From the NCBI GenBank assembly GCA_964036195.1, contig OZ038450.1, positions 27,468,794 through 27,532,793 of the forward strand: DNA of 64,000 nucleotides, given 5' to 3'. The stretch comes from Sphaerolaimus hirsutus (Eukaryota > Nematoda > Chromadorea > Monhysterida > Sphaerolaimidae). The notes beneath the pieces were generated by a model. The model was given only the letters and a program-made list of their open reading frames with translations, had not been told where the DNA came from and did not search any database. Shown in pieces: positions 11,608 to 23,830 of the stretch. A program made the translations under genes and the position numbers. Numbering within the stretch: the first letter of the stretch is position 1; each line of letters begins with the position of its first letter.

Positions 11608-12579
11608 TAAGAGTAGTTGACTTTAGGTTTTGTTTTGAGTTAAGTTATATTACTGAGTCGAAATCGTTAAAAGAACCAACAAATTTATGTAGCAAATCAT
11701 TATCAAATCCATCAAAGAAAGGCAGTCAAATTGGATGTGAGAAGTGACATTTCGGGCATCATGAGCAGTGGCTCGAATGCCCAGGTTGTGAGTCCTTTGT
11801 AGCTTCACTTCCATCTGCAGGCCTGGTCTTTTGGTACGTACCTTTTTATCTCATCGATGTATTTCTTATTCCAAAAGCAAAACTCCAAGTGACTGCCGTT
11901 TTCTGGTGGTCGGCGCAATTAAGTAAAAACCTATTCACATACAGTATTGCCGAGTATACTGCTGGTGATTACAAAGATTGTGTGGGTGTGCGCGTCTACA
12001 AAATGCAATAACACTCAATCATGCACAGCGAAAAGCGTTTCTAAATACTAAAATATGATGAGACTATCTCCTAGTTTTGCGAAGAAAACCTACTGTTTGT
12101 GTAATGGTAACATTCTTGCAATTAATCAAAGTTTCGTCTGAAATATCAATTCTATATTTGCTACTTATTACTAGTGTTGGGAAACTGGTGTTGGGAAAAA
12201 TGGATAAATGAAAAATCGGGGTGTTTACACTTATTCAGGTGCTTATACCCTTACAGTAAATAATGCCAATTATGTATGTTGCGTAATTGTCTTTTTGACA
12301 GTGGAAATATTGTAAATGTAATTAATCAATTGTAAATGTAATCAATGTGTCTATACTGAAGTTTTGCAGTAATGTAATTTTTGATGAAGAAGTGTGCTAA
12401 TCAATGAGTTTGCTAAACTGTGACGCCATCAGCACCAACATTTTTAAACAAATGGATTTTTTGTTTGTTATGAAACATAAGTGAAAAATGTGAATGGAAA
12501 TTATGTATACATTGTTGAAAATGTCACAACAATGGTCTTTTCAGAAGCTCTGCTCATATGGGGCACTTCTTGAAATTTT
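11608..12579. other. no recognisable feature
   Basis: Unique A+T-rich sequence. Short repeats of TGTAAATGTAAT near 12310-12345 only. Confidence 0.4.
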
Positions 12580-12720
12580 TACATTTACGTTTTTTTATAC
12601 ATATTCCTTGGTATTTCAAAAATACCTTACGTTTTAGTATTTATACTTTAGATTTGGAAAAGGTATTTATTTACCTTTACGTTTACGTTTTCCAAAAATA
12701 CCAGTATTTGAACAACTCTG
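12580..12720. repeat. solo end of CAGAGTTG-family MITE
   Basis: Ends in CAACTCTG and shares the TTGGTATTTCAAAAATACC and TTTACGTTTTCC words with the right end of the 61765-63441 element. The other end is not present nearby, so it is a truncated copy. Confidence 0.6.
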
Positions 12721-13084
12721 GCTCACGCTGCCATGCAAAGTTTGGTGAAATTGTTTCTTGTGATGCAGTTTGCTGTGTTGATAGCCTATATTATTAGCAT
12801 TTGTGTACATTTCCCTTGATATACATCTTTTGATAGCTCAATCAGAAAATGGCATTGTATATGATATATTACTTTTGTGCATTCAAAAGCATACATATCT
12901 TTAGGTGCAGCGTCCACTTTTTGTTGGCTGTAGACATTTTTTATCAGATATACTTCTTTTTGAGGGCCACAGGCCCAAAAGTTTATAAGTTATTGCAAAT
13001 CAAGCAAATGCCAAATGTGGCACTGAGCAATACAATCTATAGTGAAGAAGAAGCCAACTAATTAGATACAAAAGATTTTCAACT

Positions 13085-14130
13085 TGACATTGAGAACCTG
13101 AAAGTTATCACTTGACATTTATGACTTGAAATTACCCACTTGACAATGACTTGACATAAACCACTTGACATTTATGACTGAATGGCATCACTTGACATTT
13201 ATGGCTGAATGGCATCACTTGACATTTATGACTTGACATGAACCGCTTGCCATTTTTTCACCTGATAGTTTTCACTTGACATTTATGACTTGACATAAAC
13301 AACTTGACATTGATCACCTGAAAATTATCACTTGACATATTACTTGACATTTAACTTGAACTTTCACTTGAAATTCACCACTAGACATTTATCACAAATG
13401 GACATATGACTTGACATCAACCACTCAACATTTATGAGCTCAATCACATCACTTGACATGTCTGACTTGACATAAACCACTTAACAATGAGCACCTGATA
13501 GTTATCACTTAACAGTGCTGACTTGACATAAACCTCTTGAAATTTATCACCTGAATATTTTTTCTTGACATTTATGACTAGACATAAACTACTTGACATT
13601 TATTATCTGATAGTTGTCACACAACATCTACCACTTGACATAAACTGCTTAACAAACAGTTCCTGATAGTTATCACTAGACAGTGCTGACTTTGACATAA
13701 ACCACATGATGTTTATCACCTGAACATTATCACTTGACATTGATGACTAGACATAAACCACTTGACATTTATCAACTGATAGTTGTCAATTGACATTTGT
13801 GACTTTATATAACCACTTGCCATACATCACTTACCATTAACCACTTCACATTATGATTTAGCATTAACCACTTGATGATTATTACCTGAACATTATCACA
13901 TGACATACAACTTGACATTCAACCTGAAGATTATCACTTGACATTGATGACTTGAAATAAACTACTTGACATTTATCACTTACCATTAACCACTTGACAC
14001 TGATAATTTGGTATTACGATTTGGTATACTTGACAATTCTCACATGAACATCATCACTTGACATACAACTTGAAATTTGACTTGATATTTCACTTGACAT
14101 TTAACTTGACATTAACCACTAAAGCTTTAT
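13085..14130. repeat. degenerate tandem array of TTGACAT words
   Basis: About 1 kb in which CACTTGACATTTATGACT, CACTTGACATAAAC and CACCTGATAGTT alternate irregularly. Basic spacing is roughly 12-14 bp, grouped into longer units. No coding frame. The same TTGACA/TGTCAA vocabulary recurs in the interiors of the CAGGGTTGG-family MITEs (14297-15275, 52009-53011). Confidence 0.8.
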
Positions 14131-14296
14131 GATCTGAAAGTAATCAATGACTCCAAGGTCACATGCTCAGTATCACATCAAGCAGTACTTTAGGCATGTG
14201 TGCGAATTTTACACAAAACAAGCAAACTTGAATAACTTTTGTAAATCTCAACCAAAATTGCCAAAAATTGGCTCATTTGAAAGTTTAAGTCATGGT

Positions 14297-15275
14297 CAGG
14301 GTTGGTTTTATAAAAATCATTTGTATACAAATTGTATTAAAATTGTATAAAAATGTATTTTATTTTAATTTTATTCTTGTTTCATTTTATTTGTTTTATT
14401 CCAAAATGTTAATAAAATAATAAAATAAAACCATTTTACAAAAATTTTACAAAAATTTTACAAAAATCTTGCATGCAAGGCCAACAAAATGTTATCATTA
14501 GACCTAAACAGGAAAAACTTTCAAGTGAATTTTTTTTCATTACTTTGCAAAACGTTGCATGCAGTAGGTATTGTTAGCTAGTTAATAGTGTAAGATTACA
14601 ATTATTGATAACAATGGTTTGCATTTTTGGTACAACAACTACTGAAGTGTGCAGGGTGTAAAATGTCATGCAAAGTGTCAATTGTCATGACAAATGTCAA
14701 GCAAAGTGTCAATTGTCATTATAAATGCCATGCAAAGTGTAAATTGTTTATTCAAATCATCAAATATTTCTGTATCTAAATTTTATGTTTTTGTATCCAA
14801 ATCATTTTGTATCAAAATCTGAGGTTCGCATATGATTTGGATACAAATACAACAACAAGATTTGGATACAAAACATGAAATTTGGATACAATGTGCTTAA
14901 CACTTGACACTTTAACTTATATTTTTCATGACAATTCACTTTACTTTACATTTGGTCATGACAATTGACACTTTGCATGACATTTTACATGACATTAAAA
15001 CTTCACAGGCTTAGTACAGCACCCATTTCCCAAAATAGACAGGTAGAAACTCAAGCAACACAATAAAAATTTTACAAAAAGTATGAATTTTTATACAATT
15101 TTACAAAAATTTGATTTCTTATAAAATTTTACTAAAATTTTACAAAAATTCAAATTTTTATACAATTTTTATTTTTATTTTGAAATCTTCCATTTTATTT
15201 TATTTTACTTTATTCTTAAATTTTCAATTTTATTTTTATATGATTTTTATTATTTTCTGAGATTTTGCCAACCCT
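14297..15275. mobile_element. hAT-like MITE, CAGGGTTGG family
   Basis: Termini CAGGGTTGG / CCAACCCTG are flanked by 8-bp duplications GTCATGGT and GTCATGGC (one difference). Subterminal regions are A+T-rich inverted copies (TTTTACAAAAATTTTAC words). The interior has palindromic TGTCATGACA and GTATCCAAATC words. No coding capacity. 8-bp target duplications are the hAT-superfamily hallmark. Confidence 0.8.
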
Positions 15276-15474
15276 GGTCATGGCGCACATCAACAAATTT
15301 TTTTAATTCCCGCGTTTGTATTCAAATTTAAAATTTATTGAGGTTTGAAAATTTCAAACAGATACCGTCCCAAAGTGGACGGAGCCTGTGAAAAAATTCT
15401 CGAAAATAAGAAATGGCATCATATGCTCTTTCACATGAGCCATCAACCATAAAAATCGGTCGTGTTTCAAGTAA

Positions 15475-15660
15475 GTGATTGCAGTTCGAAGATTGTTGGG
15501 AGAACAACAAGAAGAAGAAGAACAACAACAACAACAACAACACTATTTGAAAAAGAACATCCGTAATAACTTCCTCCGAACTCAACCGTTGTATCTGAAA
15601 ATTCGCATGGTGGTACTTGTCGACACGGGCTTTTTAATAGTGCAGTCGGTTCTGCACTAG
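15475..15660 (+). pseudogene. decayed retroelement protease-like fragment
   Basis: One short frame contains MVVLVDTGF, resembling the V-D-T-G active-site loop of retroelement aspartic proteases, and downstream text to about 15930 reads in pieces as protein across stops. A GAA/CAA microsatellite (about 15507-15541) lies upstream. The match rests on very few residues. Confidence 0.25.
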
Positions 15661-16028
15661 CGCATTGCGTTCCAAAGTTATTGCGATTTTAAATTTGAGA
15701 TTTCCACATTTTGGTGTGTCTGACCATATTATGGGTGGGTCGCTTGCGTCCTCCCTCGGCAGCGAGGGATAAAGGCAATGCTTGTGCAAAGGCGAGTGTT
15801 TGAAGGCAATTTGACACCACATGTGTTAAAACATGACAGTTGACAACTATTGAGTGCAGTCAGTGTTATTGAGTACAACTTTGACCTGCGAAATCACCGA
15901 GTCATTGGAAGTGGCTGATAATGTAGCACTTTTTCATCATCAACATTTTTTGCATCCATAATCCATCAAAAATGCAAGGATTACACATCAAATATGACAG
16001 GCGTCCAATTTATGGGTGGGGATGTAGG

Positions 16029-17179
16029 CAACGATGGAAAAAACACAGAAATTGAACACAGAAACTCATTGAGTTTCTGTGTTTTTGTTTTACACAGAAA
16101 CACGGAAACTCATAAATTTTGAAAAACTCAAAACTCAAATGAGTTTTTTTTTGGAGAACACAGAAACACAGAAACACGGAAACACAGAAAAGTTTTTTGA
16201 GTTTGTGTGTTTTTTTCAGCGAAGTGGTTGAATGCACATTAATTCAGTTAAACTAAACAAGATAAGATAAGCATCTATCGTATGTAAATATGTAGATAAT
16301 GTATTCATATTTTATAATGGTACAAAAAAGAAATTAAAGATGGCATGCACATCTCATGGTGGATTTGACAATTTAAGTTTCGACATTTCAGTATACCTTA
16401 TTACCTTGAATAAACCCCCCTTGAATTAACTCCCCTCAATATGGACTGGTGAAATAATAAGCCCCGCCCCCCTCGAAATACCCCCCTCCGGGATGATGTA
16501 CATAATGTATCCAATGATGTACATCATGTATTGCAGCTACACATAGACTGTACTAGGTTGTGTAGCTGACTACATGTTTATTTCATATATATCTTGTTTG
16601 TACACATTTATAACCTGTTTTGGGTATGTAAATGCCTACTATTTTCTATGATCCTTACAAAACTTTCTGACAAAATAATAATGCCCATGGGGGTATTTTG
16701 AGGTAATATGGTAGTTGTAGTTCAAATCAATTCCGTAGTCTTCCATACAGTGCACATCCATTGAAGAATTTTGGAGTACTGCGTAAATTGTCGTTTCTGG
16801 GCATTTTGTTGCTGATTTTGTTGTGATGTTGATGTCCTCATTGTGGACATTTTTAAGGACTTTTTTGACACTTAAATGAATACATAAATGTTATTTGGGG
16901 TTAAAACATGTGCAAAACCAATATTTTATAAGAAAACTACTGTTTCCAGATCGAAATGCTGTAAATCAAAATTTTTGGGGGGAAAACTCAAATTTTTTTG
17001 GAAAAAACTCGAGTTTTTTTAGAAAAAACTCAAAAAACTCGAGTTTTTACAAAAAACACAGAAATAAAAACAGAGTTACTCAAGTTTTTTTCAAGAAAAA
17101 AACTCAAAACACAGGTATTCATTTTTGAAAAACTCAAAACACAGAAAGTGTTTTTTTTTGGAGAACTTACCCATCGTTG
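16029..17179. mobile_element. hAT-like MITE, CAACGATGG family (copy 1)
   Basis: Termini CAACGATGG / CCATCGTTG with 8-bp duplications GATGTAGG and GATGTGGG (one mismatch). Both ends consist of inverted ACACAGAAACACGGAAAC and AAACTCAAATGAG words. It carries a TA-flanked insertion at 16396-16711 that is absent from the sister copy at 30535-31375. Confidence 0.85.
16396..16711. mobile_element. TA-target MITE, CCGTATT family, nested
   Basis: Inverted ends CCTTATTACCTTGAA / TTGAGGTAATATGG with TA on both sides, and C-rich subterminal runs on the left. The sister element at 30535-31375 reads straight through this position (about 30914). Confidence 0.75.
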
Positions 17180-17385
17180 GATGTGGGCCGGGTTTAGATG
17201 TGGCTGGCACAGAAGTACCAGTTATTGCCTACAAGTTTTGAAGCGGTGCATGAAGCAGCTGACAAGCGTCAGAGGACAGTTGGCAGCTACAAAGTTGGCA
17301 CATGTTTGGGCTTTTTCACCAAACTTTGCTTTTAACCAAGATTTTATTGACTATTTGGTTGTATTAATTACAATTTATAGTTAGA

Positions 17386-17880
17386 ATGTGACCGCTTAAC
17401 TTAACTTGGTGATGACCAAGCCCAGAAACAACCAGCACAAATCAGATGGAAACTACACTTTTTCCATCCCGCCAACTGGTCAATATTGATGAACACTGTA
17501 TTTTACTGCCGAACTGAGGACACAGTAAATACATGCAGCGCCCTACACCGAAATCCCTGTCAATTTAGTAGAAATAAGGAGGACTCATTTCGGCGTGCTG
17601 TCTCCATAATTACTCAAGTGCACGTGCATAACGTTTTGGTTAACCATCTACTTGTACCCAAGGTCCAATTGTGTGTTTAATTCTACATTCAGACTGCAAA
17701 ATGTATTTTATTTACCAAATATCAATGCGCTTTTAAAGGCACAGCGGCCACGAGCTACTACCCGTGAACGGTATGCACACAATCACGATCAGCAACATAA
17801 TCAGCGTGGTCATCATCAGATGGAGTTATCATCACTACCCTCGCGGCGGGCGCTTCGAGCCACCTGGAATCAGTGTATTA
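17386..17880 (+). repeat. dispersed segment shared with 39367-39870
   Basis: About 500 bp highly similar to 39367-39870 in the same orientation. Both copies adjoin the right terminus of a CAACGATGG-family element, at once or after about 200 bp. Part reads as a His/Asn/Gln-rich peptide in both copies (HNHDQQHNQRGHHQ-like), suggesting an old coding origin, but stops differ. Function unknown. Confidence 0.7.
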
Positions 17881-17912
17881 TTCATATTCACATTTTTGTG
17901 GGGAGTAGCAAG

Positions 17913-18613
17913 TAACGATGGCAAACCCTCCAGAAAAATGTATTTAAATTTGTAAGGATTTTTTCTGAAATGACGTTTCGAATTTTCGAATTTTTCCCCA
18001 AAACAGTTTTGAATTTAGTTTTTGAATTTTCGAATTTTTCCCCAAAACAGTTTTGAATTTAGTTTTCGAATTTTCGAATTTTTCCCCAAAACAGTTTTGA
18101 ATTTAGTTTTCGAATTTTCGAATTTTTCCCCAAAACAGTTTTGAATTTAGTTTTCGAATTTTCGAATTTTTCCCCAAAACAGTTTTCAAATTTAGTTTTT
18201 GAATTTTTGAATTTTTTGGGTACTTTTCGAATTTTTTGGTAGTTTTTGAATTTTTTTGTGTAGTTTTCAACTTTTTTCTAATAGTTTTTGAATTTTTCAA
18301 AAAATTTTTTATTCAAACCCTAATTGAATTCGGAACTCAACGTTTTACATCTTTATTGCAGCTCGGACACACCACAATTATCAATTGATCAATTATCAAT
18401 TGGTCAATTATCAATTGATTTAGAACGTTGAACTTAAGAATACATATCAATGCCTCGAATCACCTAAAAACAATTCGAAAAGTCTTTTAGAATCTTTTGA
18501 AAAAATCGATTTTTATGTATTTTTTTCACCGCATGCTCAAAAATTTGAAAAGTCCAAAAAATTCGAAAATTTGAAAAGGTTTTTGAATTTTCGAATTTTT
18601 TTTGCCATCGTTA
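17913..18613. mobile_element. hAT-like MITE, TAACGATGG subfamily
   Basis: Termini TAACGATGG / CCATCGTTA with flanks GTAGCAAG and GTGGCAAG (8 bp, one mismatch). The interior has a 44-bp tandem array (about 17966-18190, roughly five copies) with TTCGAATTTTTCCCCAAAAC cores, then TCAATTATCAATTGA repeats at 18370-18420. Confidence 0.85.
17966..18190. repeat. 44-bp tandem repeat inside MITE
   Basis: About five copies at 44-bp spacing, measured between successive CCCCAAAACAG words. It produces artefactual Lys/Asn-rich reading frames on the minus strand. Confidence 0.85.
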
Positions 18614-18856
18614 GTGGCAAGTGGCATGTCACCGATTTTCGCTAGGTATTTGAAAGGTACTTGAGCAACACTACTGTATTTCCAAAGCAAGCTGAAAAGA
18701 TCGAGTGTCGAAAGCCAAGGATTTATTTGGGAATAATGGTGTTGCGGCGAGTGTCTCATACGGCCCCAAGTGGGCAATAAATTATGTCCAAATGGAAAGA
18801 GAAAAGTTCACGTTTCAGAGGATGTAACAAAGCAACCCCCCTAAAAATACCCCCCA

Positions 18857-19869
18857 CTTGGGTTGGTATTATAAAAATTCAATTTACTAAATTGTCTAGA
18901 AATTGTAAAAAAAAAATATTTAAAAATTTGCATTTAATATTTATTCATTTTTCATTTTATTTTATTTATTTTATTTAGTTTCATGGGTCCTTTTTTTAAA
19001 GTACAGGGGTGGGCATTTTCAGTTACCGCTGGAAAAACGCGATAGCTTGAGCTATGGTTGAGCTATCACAGTGAAATTTTAACACAATCGAGTAGACTCC
19101 ATAGGACACCTATTCTGAAGTTTGCAACCAAAACGGCCACATTTTGTGTGGGTTATGGAACACACAGTTTTTTTGTGTAATTTTGTGTCTTAACCCCCTT
19201 TATCTCGGGACTGGGGTACTGTTCGAGAAAAAAAAAGAATTTGGTCGTAGCCCCGACCCCAAACCCCAACATATTTACTCAAAGGGCATCAAAATCGGCC
19301 AATGTACGACAGATTGGGACGACGCCAAAGCCAGTGACCCCCCCCCCCCCCCTCAAATGCCACCCTTGATTTATCCTATCGTGACGCCGAGTCACAAAAT
19401 TACACTAAAAACTGTGTGTTCCACAACTCACCCAAAATGTGCCCGTTTGGGTTGCAAACTTCAGAATAGGTGTCCTATGGAGTGTACTCTATTGTGTTAA
19501 AATTTCACTGTGATAGCTCAACCGTAGCTCAAGCTATCGCGTTTTTCCAGCGGTAACTGAAAATGCCCACCCCTGTATATGTAAATGTATTTACAAAGTA
19601 CTTGAGTATATATATTTTTTTTAAGTAAAGTGGGAACAAGTTCTGTGAATAGACGGGTAGAAACACAAGCAATTGGAAAAGTGTTTTACCAAAAAATATG
19701 TTTTTTTATACAATTTGCCAATATTTATTTTTTTTACAATTTTACAAAAATTTTACCAAAAATATATAGAATTTTTTTACTATTTTTTTCTTTAATTTTT
19801 CGTTTTATTCTTAATTTATTCATTTTTTATTATTTTTTCTTATTTTTTTCTGAGATTTTGCCAACCCTG
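18857..19869. mobile_element. probable CAGGGTTGG-family MITE, borders eroded
   Basis: The right end TTTTGCCAACCCTG matches the family. The left end reads CTTGGGTTGG with TTATAAAAATTC after it. The interior has TTTTACAAAAATTTTAC-type words. I could not see a matching 8-bp duplication. It hosts the TA-target element at 19004-19575. Confidence 0.5.
19004..19575. mobile_element. TA-target MITE, CAGGGGTGGGCA family (copy 1)
   Basis: A near-perfect inverted pair of long termini: CAGGGGTGGGCATTTTCAGT at left and its complement at right. Pairing continues through CGCTGGAAAAACGCGATAGC and beyond for well over 60 bp. TA on both sides. Homologous to 60904-61458, whose TA target is proven by an empty site. 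Confidence 0.85.
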
Positions 19870-19905
19870 CCCAGGGGTCAAACTCGACTCGACTTTAATC
19901 GTGAC

Positions 19906-21119
19906 TAGTGATGTAAAAAGCGCCAGACTTTTGGCGCCAAGCGCCAAAAGCGCCATGGCGCTTTTGGCATGCGAGCGCCAAGCGCCAAGGGCGCCACAGC
20001 AAAATAGCGCCAAGCGCCAAAAGCGCCATGGCGCTTTTCTAGACCATGGCGCCAAGCGCCAATGGCGCCAGGGGATGATGGCGCCAAGCGCCAATAGCGC
20101 CAGCGCCAAAAAAAATTTCTGCATAAAGTGCAGCGATGCAAATGCAGTGCTATTTGTTTGTCAACTGGTTCCCATCCCAATTCAAAGCTTGCTGACAAGT
20201 AACACTATCCAGTGTTGTATACACATATACCATATTTCCTCGAAATACCCCCCTTCATTTAACCCCCCCCCCCCCCGCGAAATACCCCCCTTCAATTAAC
20301 CCCCCCTCCCCCTCGAAATACACCCCGTCTGGGATAAGGTAGATCATGTATCCAATGAACATGATACATTTATAGCTGCGAATTTACATCGCAGCTATAC
20401 ATGGCCTTGTTTATGGAACGATCTATGGTAATATGAACAAAATATATCCTATTTGGTCATCCAATTACGTTTTGGGTACAAAAAACTATACTTTACTATG
20501 ACCCTCCATAAAAATTCCCCCCAAATAAGCACCCCTCGAAACCCCCCTCAAAATTTGCACCCTGAAAAAATAAACCCCCTGGGTGTATTTCGAGGAAATA
20601 TGGAAGTTACTTCATGCCGGTACTTCATACCACAGCAACAATACAACTTCATTTGCAATATAATGCAACACTATGCATTTGAACGCTGTTCGTCGGCTCG
20701 TCATCAAGCCTTGAATTGGGATGAGAACCAGTTGACATAAAATTTCATTGAAAACTAGTGCGTGTAGGCCCATTTTTTGGTAAAAGTTTTGAATATCCTT
20801 GCAATTGCATGGACATGGTTTACAAAATAAGCAAGTAGAGGGTTTGTTTTTCCTGTAACACACTTACAGTAACACATTTACTTATGTAACTAATGCAGGC
20901 AAGGTCTTTTTACATAAGAAAAATGATTATTTTTTTGTACCACTTGGCGCTTTTTTGGCGCTTTATAAAACACTAGAGCCAAGCGCCAATGGCGCCACGA
21001 CATCATAGCGCCAAACGCCAAAAGCGCCATGGCACTTTTCGGTAGCACAGCGCCAAGCACCAATGGCACCACAGCAAAATAGCGCCAAGCGCCAGCGCCA
21101 TGGCATATTTACATCACTA
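19906..21119. mobile_element. hAT-like MITE, TAGTGATG / GCGCCA family (copy 1)
   Basis: Termini TAGTGATGTAAAAAGCGCC and its counterpart ending TTTACATCACTA, with 8-bp flanks ATCGTGAC and AACGTGAC. Both ends are arrays of GGCGCCAAGCGCCAAAAGCG-like words around GCGCCATGGCGC palindromes, strikingly G+C-rich for this window. It contains a CCGTATT-family insertion at 20230-20603 and inner inverted words CAACTGGTTCCCATCC / GGGATGAGAACCAGTTG. Confidence 0.8.
20230..20603. mobile_element. TA-target MITE, CCGTATT family, nested
   Basis: Inverted ends CCATATTTCCTCGAAAT / ATTTCGAGGAAATATGG with long C runs. TA is preserved on the left only. It sits inside the GCGCCA-family element. Confidence 0.75.
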
Positions 21120-21127
21120 AACGTGAC

Positions 21128-22351
21128 GAGCATTGAAAAAATCTCTGGGAGATTTATATTTAAAAAATCTCAGAAAATCTCAGAAAATATATAGAAAAGA
21201 TTTTCTGAGATTTATATTTTTTCCACAATTTTCCAGAGAGATTTAATTATATTTTTTCTGATTGAGAAAATCACTCAAGAAAATCTCTCTAAAAGCGAGT
21301 ATTGTTGATAACTTTTGCCCCAATTTTCTCTATAATACCAATTCGTATTATAACTTGAGCCCATTTTATCTTTCAAATTCACTAGTTCATGTGCTTTTTT
21401 GTCTATTTTCAGCAATTTTTAGCTATATGTTTGCTATTATGCCCATTTTTGGATATTTTTCCATTGGCTATTTTACGGGTTTTTATCCCTTTTTCCCTTC
21501 TATGTAGTGCTCGATACAGATTTTTGTAAACTCGAGTTTGAGTCATTTTTTCTGATCGAGTTGGTGAGTCGTGTTGGCTGATTCAGTGAACTGACATTGG
21601 AGTTGAACATTGGAGGTTCATGTTCACATTTCTTAGTGCTTAGACTTTAACAATGTTAACAAATTTTTCCTGGATGGAATCAGGATTTGAGGTAAAAATT
21701 TCATGATCGGGATTGAGATTACCAAAATTTTGGGATCAGAATCAGGATTGGAATTAATTTTTTAGATTTCGGGATTGAGATTGAGGTTTCAGGATTGGGA
21801 TCCGGACCACAAAAGTCCTGAAAATCCTTGAGATTCAGGAATGGGATCCCATTTGAACCCTAGGTATTTACTGGTACTTTTTCAGAGCAAACAACAAATT
21901 TATCTGAAATACGTATTCCATACTCCAGAAATTTGAAAAAGTATACGTAGACACACACAGACGTTCACACATATTTTTGTAGGAAATGTCAATTGCATTT
22001 ACTCAGTACTCAAGTATATGTATTCGTGTTTATAATTCAGATAGTACATGGTAGCACAAAGTGTGCTGTCAGTAGAAGTTGTTATCATTTGAAATTGTAA
22101 ATGAAAAGCTCAAACAACACATAGGGTGCTTAATATATACTCTGTACTGGTTCAAACACCTTGGAATATCGATTATAATTAAAGCTGAGAGATTTACTGA
22201 GATTTTTTGAACTGCAAGAGATTTTCTCAGAGATTTAATTATATTTTCAAAAATGACCAGAGAGATATAATTATATTTTTTTCTCGAGAGATTTTCTGAG
22301 ATAATAATATTCAATAATATTTTCTCAAAATCAGCCATTTTTTCAATGCTA
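21128..22351. mobile_element. hAT-like MITE, TAGCATTG family (copy 1)
   Basis: Termini GAGCATTGAAAAAATCTC / TTTTTTCAATGCTA with 8-bp flanks AACGTGAC and ATCGTGAC. The interior is rich in GAGAGATTT and AATTATATTTT inverted words, as in the sister copy 31659-33052. Its left flank is also the right flank of the preceding element, so the two were inserted into one target. Confidence 0.8.
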
Positions 22352-22481
22352 ATCGTGACTGAGGGTAAAATTGGGTACCGACTCGACTCGCCCAACTTGA
22401 GCAGAAAAATATGGCCCTGACTCAAGACTCGAGGTGTTTGCCTGACTTGATTAAAAAATTTGGCAAATTTTGAGTCAGGGT

Positions 22482-23213
22482 CAACGATGGCAAAACACAC
22501 ATATTAAATACAGAAACTCATTGAGTTTCCATGTTTTTGTTTAACACAGAAACACGGAAACTCAACAATTTTGAAAAACACGGAAACTCAAATGAGTTCT
22601 TTTTTGGAGAACACGGAAACACGGAAACACAGAAAATACGGAAATGTTTTTGAGTTTTTTTTATCCAACCAATTGAAGGCACAAGATTTGAACCGAACAA
22701 TGTGTGTATGTGCATACATAAGGTATGCATGTATGTATAGTGTGTAAATATGTACATAGTATCCAAGTTTAACGATGAAATAAGTACCCAAAAAATAATG
22801 GTGTTGGCATCTCGTGGTGGTTTCGACAATATTAGGGACTGTGATTGAAGTGTTGAGGAGTGTCCACCAGGGTCTGTTAGCTAACACAATTCAGCTGAGG
22901 GCTCCTCACTTCCCAAGCTGTCAAAGGTATTTGTCACCCATTTGGAACTACCTCCAATGAACTAATGAAAATTTTCCAAACCACGACAAAACGTATGCAA
23001 AACCAATGTTTGATAAGAAAACCACTGTTTCAACAGTAAAATGCTGTAAAATGCAACTTTTATTAAAAAACTCAAGTTTTTTTCAAAAAACACAGAAATA
23101 AAACACAGAAACTTGAGTTTTTTTTCATGAAAAAAACTCAAAACACAGATATTCATTCTTGAAAAACTCAAAATACAGAAAGTGTTTTTATTTTGAGAAC
23201 TCACCCATTGTTG
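22482..23213. mobile_element. hAT-like MITE, CAACGATGG family (copy 3)
   Basis: Termini CAACGATGG / CCATTGTTG with a perfect 8-bp duplication GTCAGGGT on each side. Same ACACGGAAACTCAA-type subterminal words as copy 1, with an unrelated core containing TATGTACATA/TGTATGCATGC repeats. Confidence 0.9.
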
Positions 23214-23318
23214 GTCAGGGTTCCCATTGAATAATGTCAAAAAACTTCAATTTTTGTATGAATTTTTTCACATATTTTTCAAAAACTTTGAGCACAAGTG
23301 TACTCAAAAAAACATAAA

Positions 23319-23608
23319 GGTGAGTAGAGCAAACGTGAGAGTCATCGCTTTCCCTACCCGTCGCAACTTGGATCATTGCCGCTGCGATTTTCACAGCTAC
23401 TTCAATTCGTTTTGAATACCTAGTTTTTTCTTGTTTTGCACCCCATTATGTTTTTGGAATTACGTTTCCTGTACTCGCGTACTTTTAAAAAGTACGCGAG
23501 TAAGTGAGTACCGGTATTATTTTCAGGAGGAAACGTAAACGTATTTACGCAGTACTCGAGTATACGTAAAAGTTGAGTAAACATAAATACGTTTTAACAA
23601 CTATGCTA
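23319..23608. repeat. truncated CAGAGTTG-family MITE
   Basis: Carries the family core (AAGGTGAGTAGAGCAAACG and CCTACCCGTCGCAACTTGG) and ends in CAACTATG followed by CTACGGAT, like 26869-27354, but lacks the left terminus. Confidence 0.65.
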
Positions 23609-23830
23609 CGGATCCATGTTTCCGTGGGCACAGAACAGCCAACTGGAACTGACCGGATTGGTTGTTTACATCAGAGACAGCGAGGCCCTTGTCCAAAGCG
23701 GGCTTGCAACGAAACCTCGACCCGCCATGGCGCACGTGAACCCGTTTGCAAATCTTGTCAGGCTTGCATTTGTTGTTGCAGTTATCTGTGCAACAACATG
23801 CGGCTGCATTATCTCAGACCATGGTTTTAC
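23609..23830 (+). repeat. dispersed coding-like module, copy A
   Basis: Begins CTACGGATCCATGTTTCCGT and runs to CAGACCATGG. One frame encodes a hydrophobic stretch VRLAFVVAVICATTCGCII, like a single membrane helix. Related copies at about 27363-27540, 28270-28480, 39880-39978 and 41400-41605. Stops differ among copies, so current coding is doubtful. Confidence 0.5.

Noticed and set aside
17966..18300. Lys/Asn-rich minus-strand frame
   Set aside because: A product of the 44-bp tandem repeat.
19840..20299. Ala/Arg/Trp-rich frames such as WRHWRLAPWSRKAPW
   Set aside because: Translations of GCGCCA transposon-end arrays, present in several frames and at both copies.
22518..22887. Phe/Cys/Val-rich frames (FCVSVFLCFCV type), also at 16010-16237 and 30534-30833
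   Set aside because: They arise from the inverted ACACAGAAACAC ends of CAACGATGG-family MITEs.
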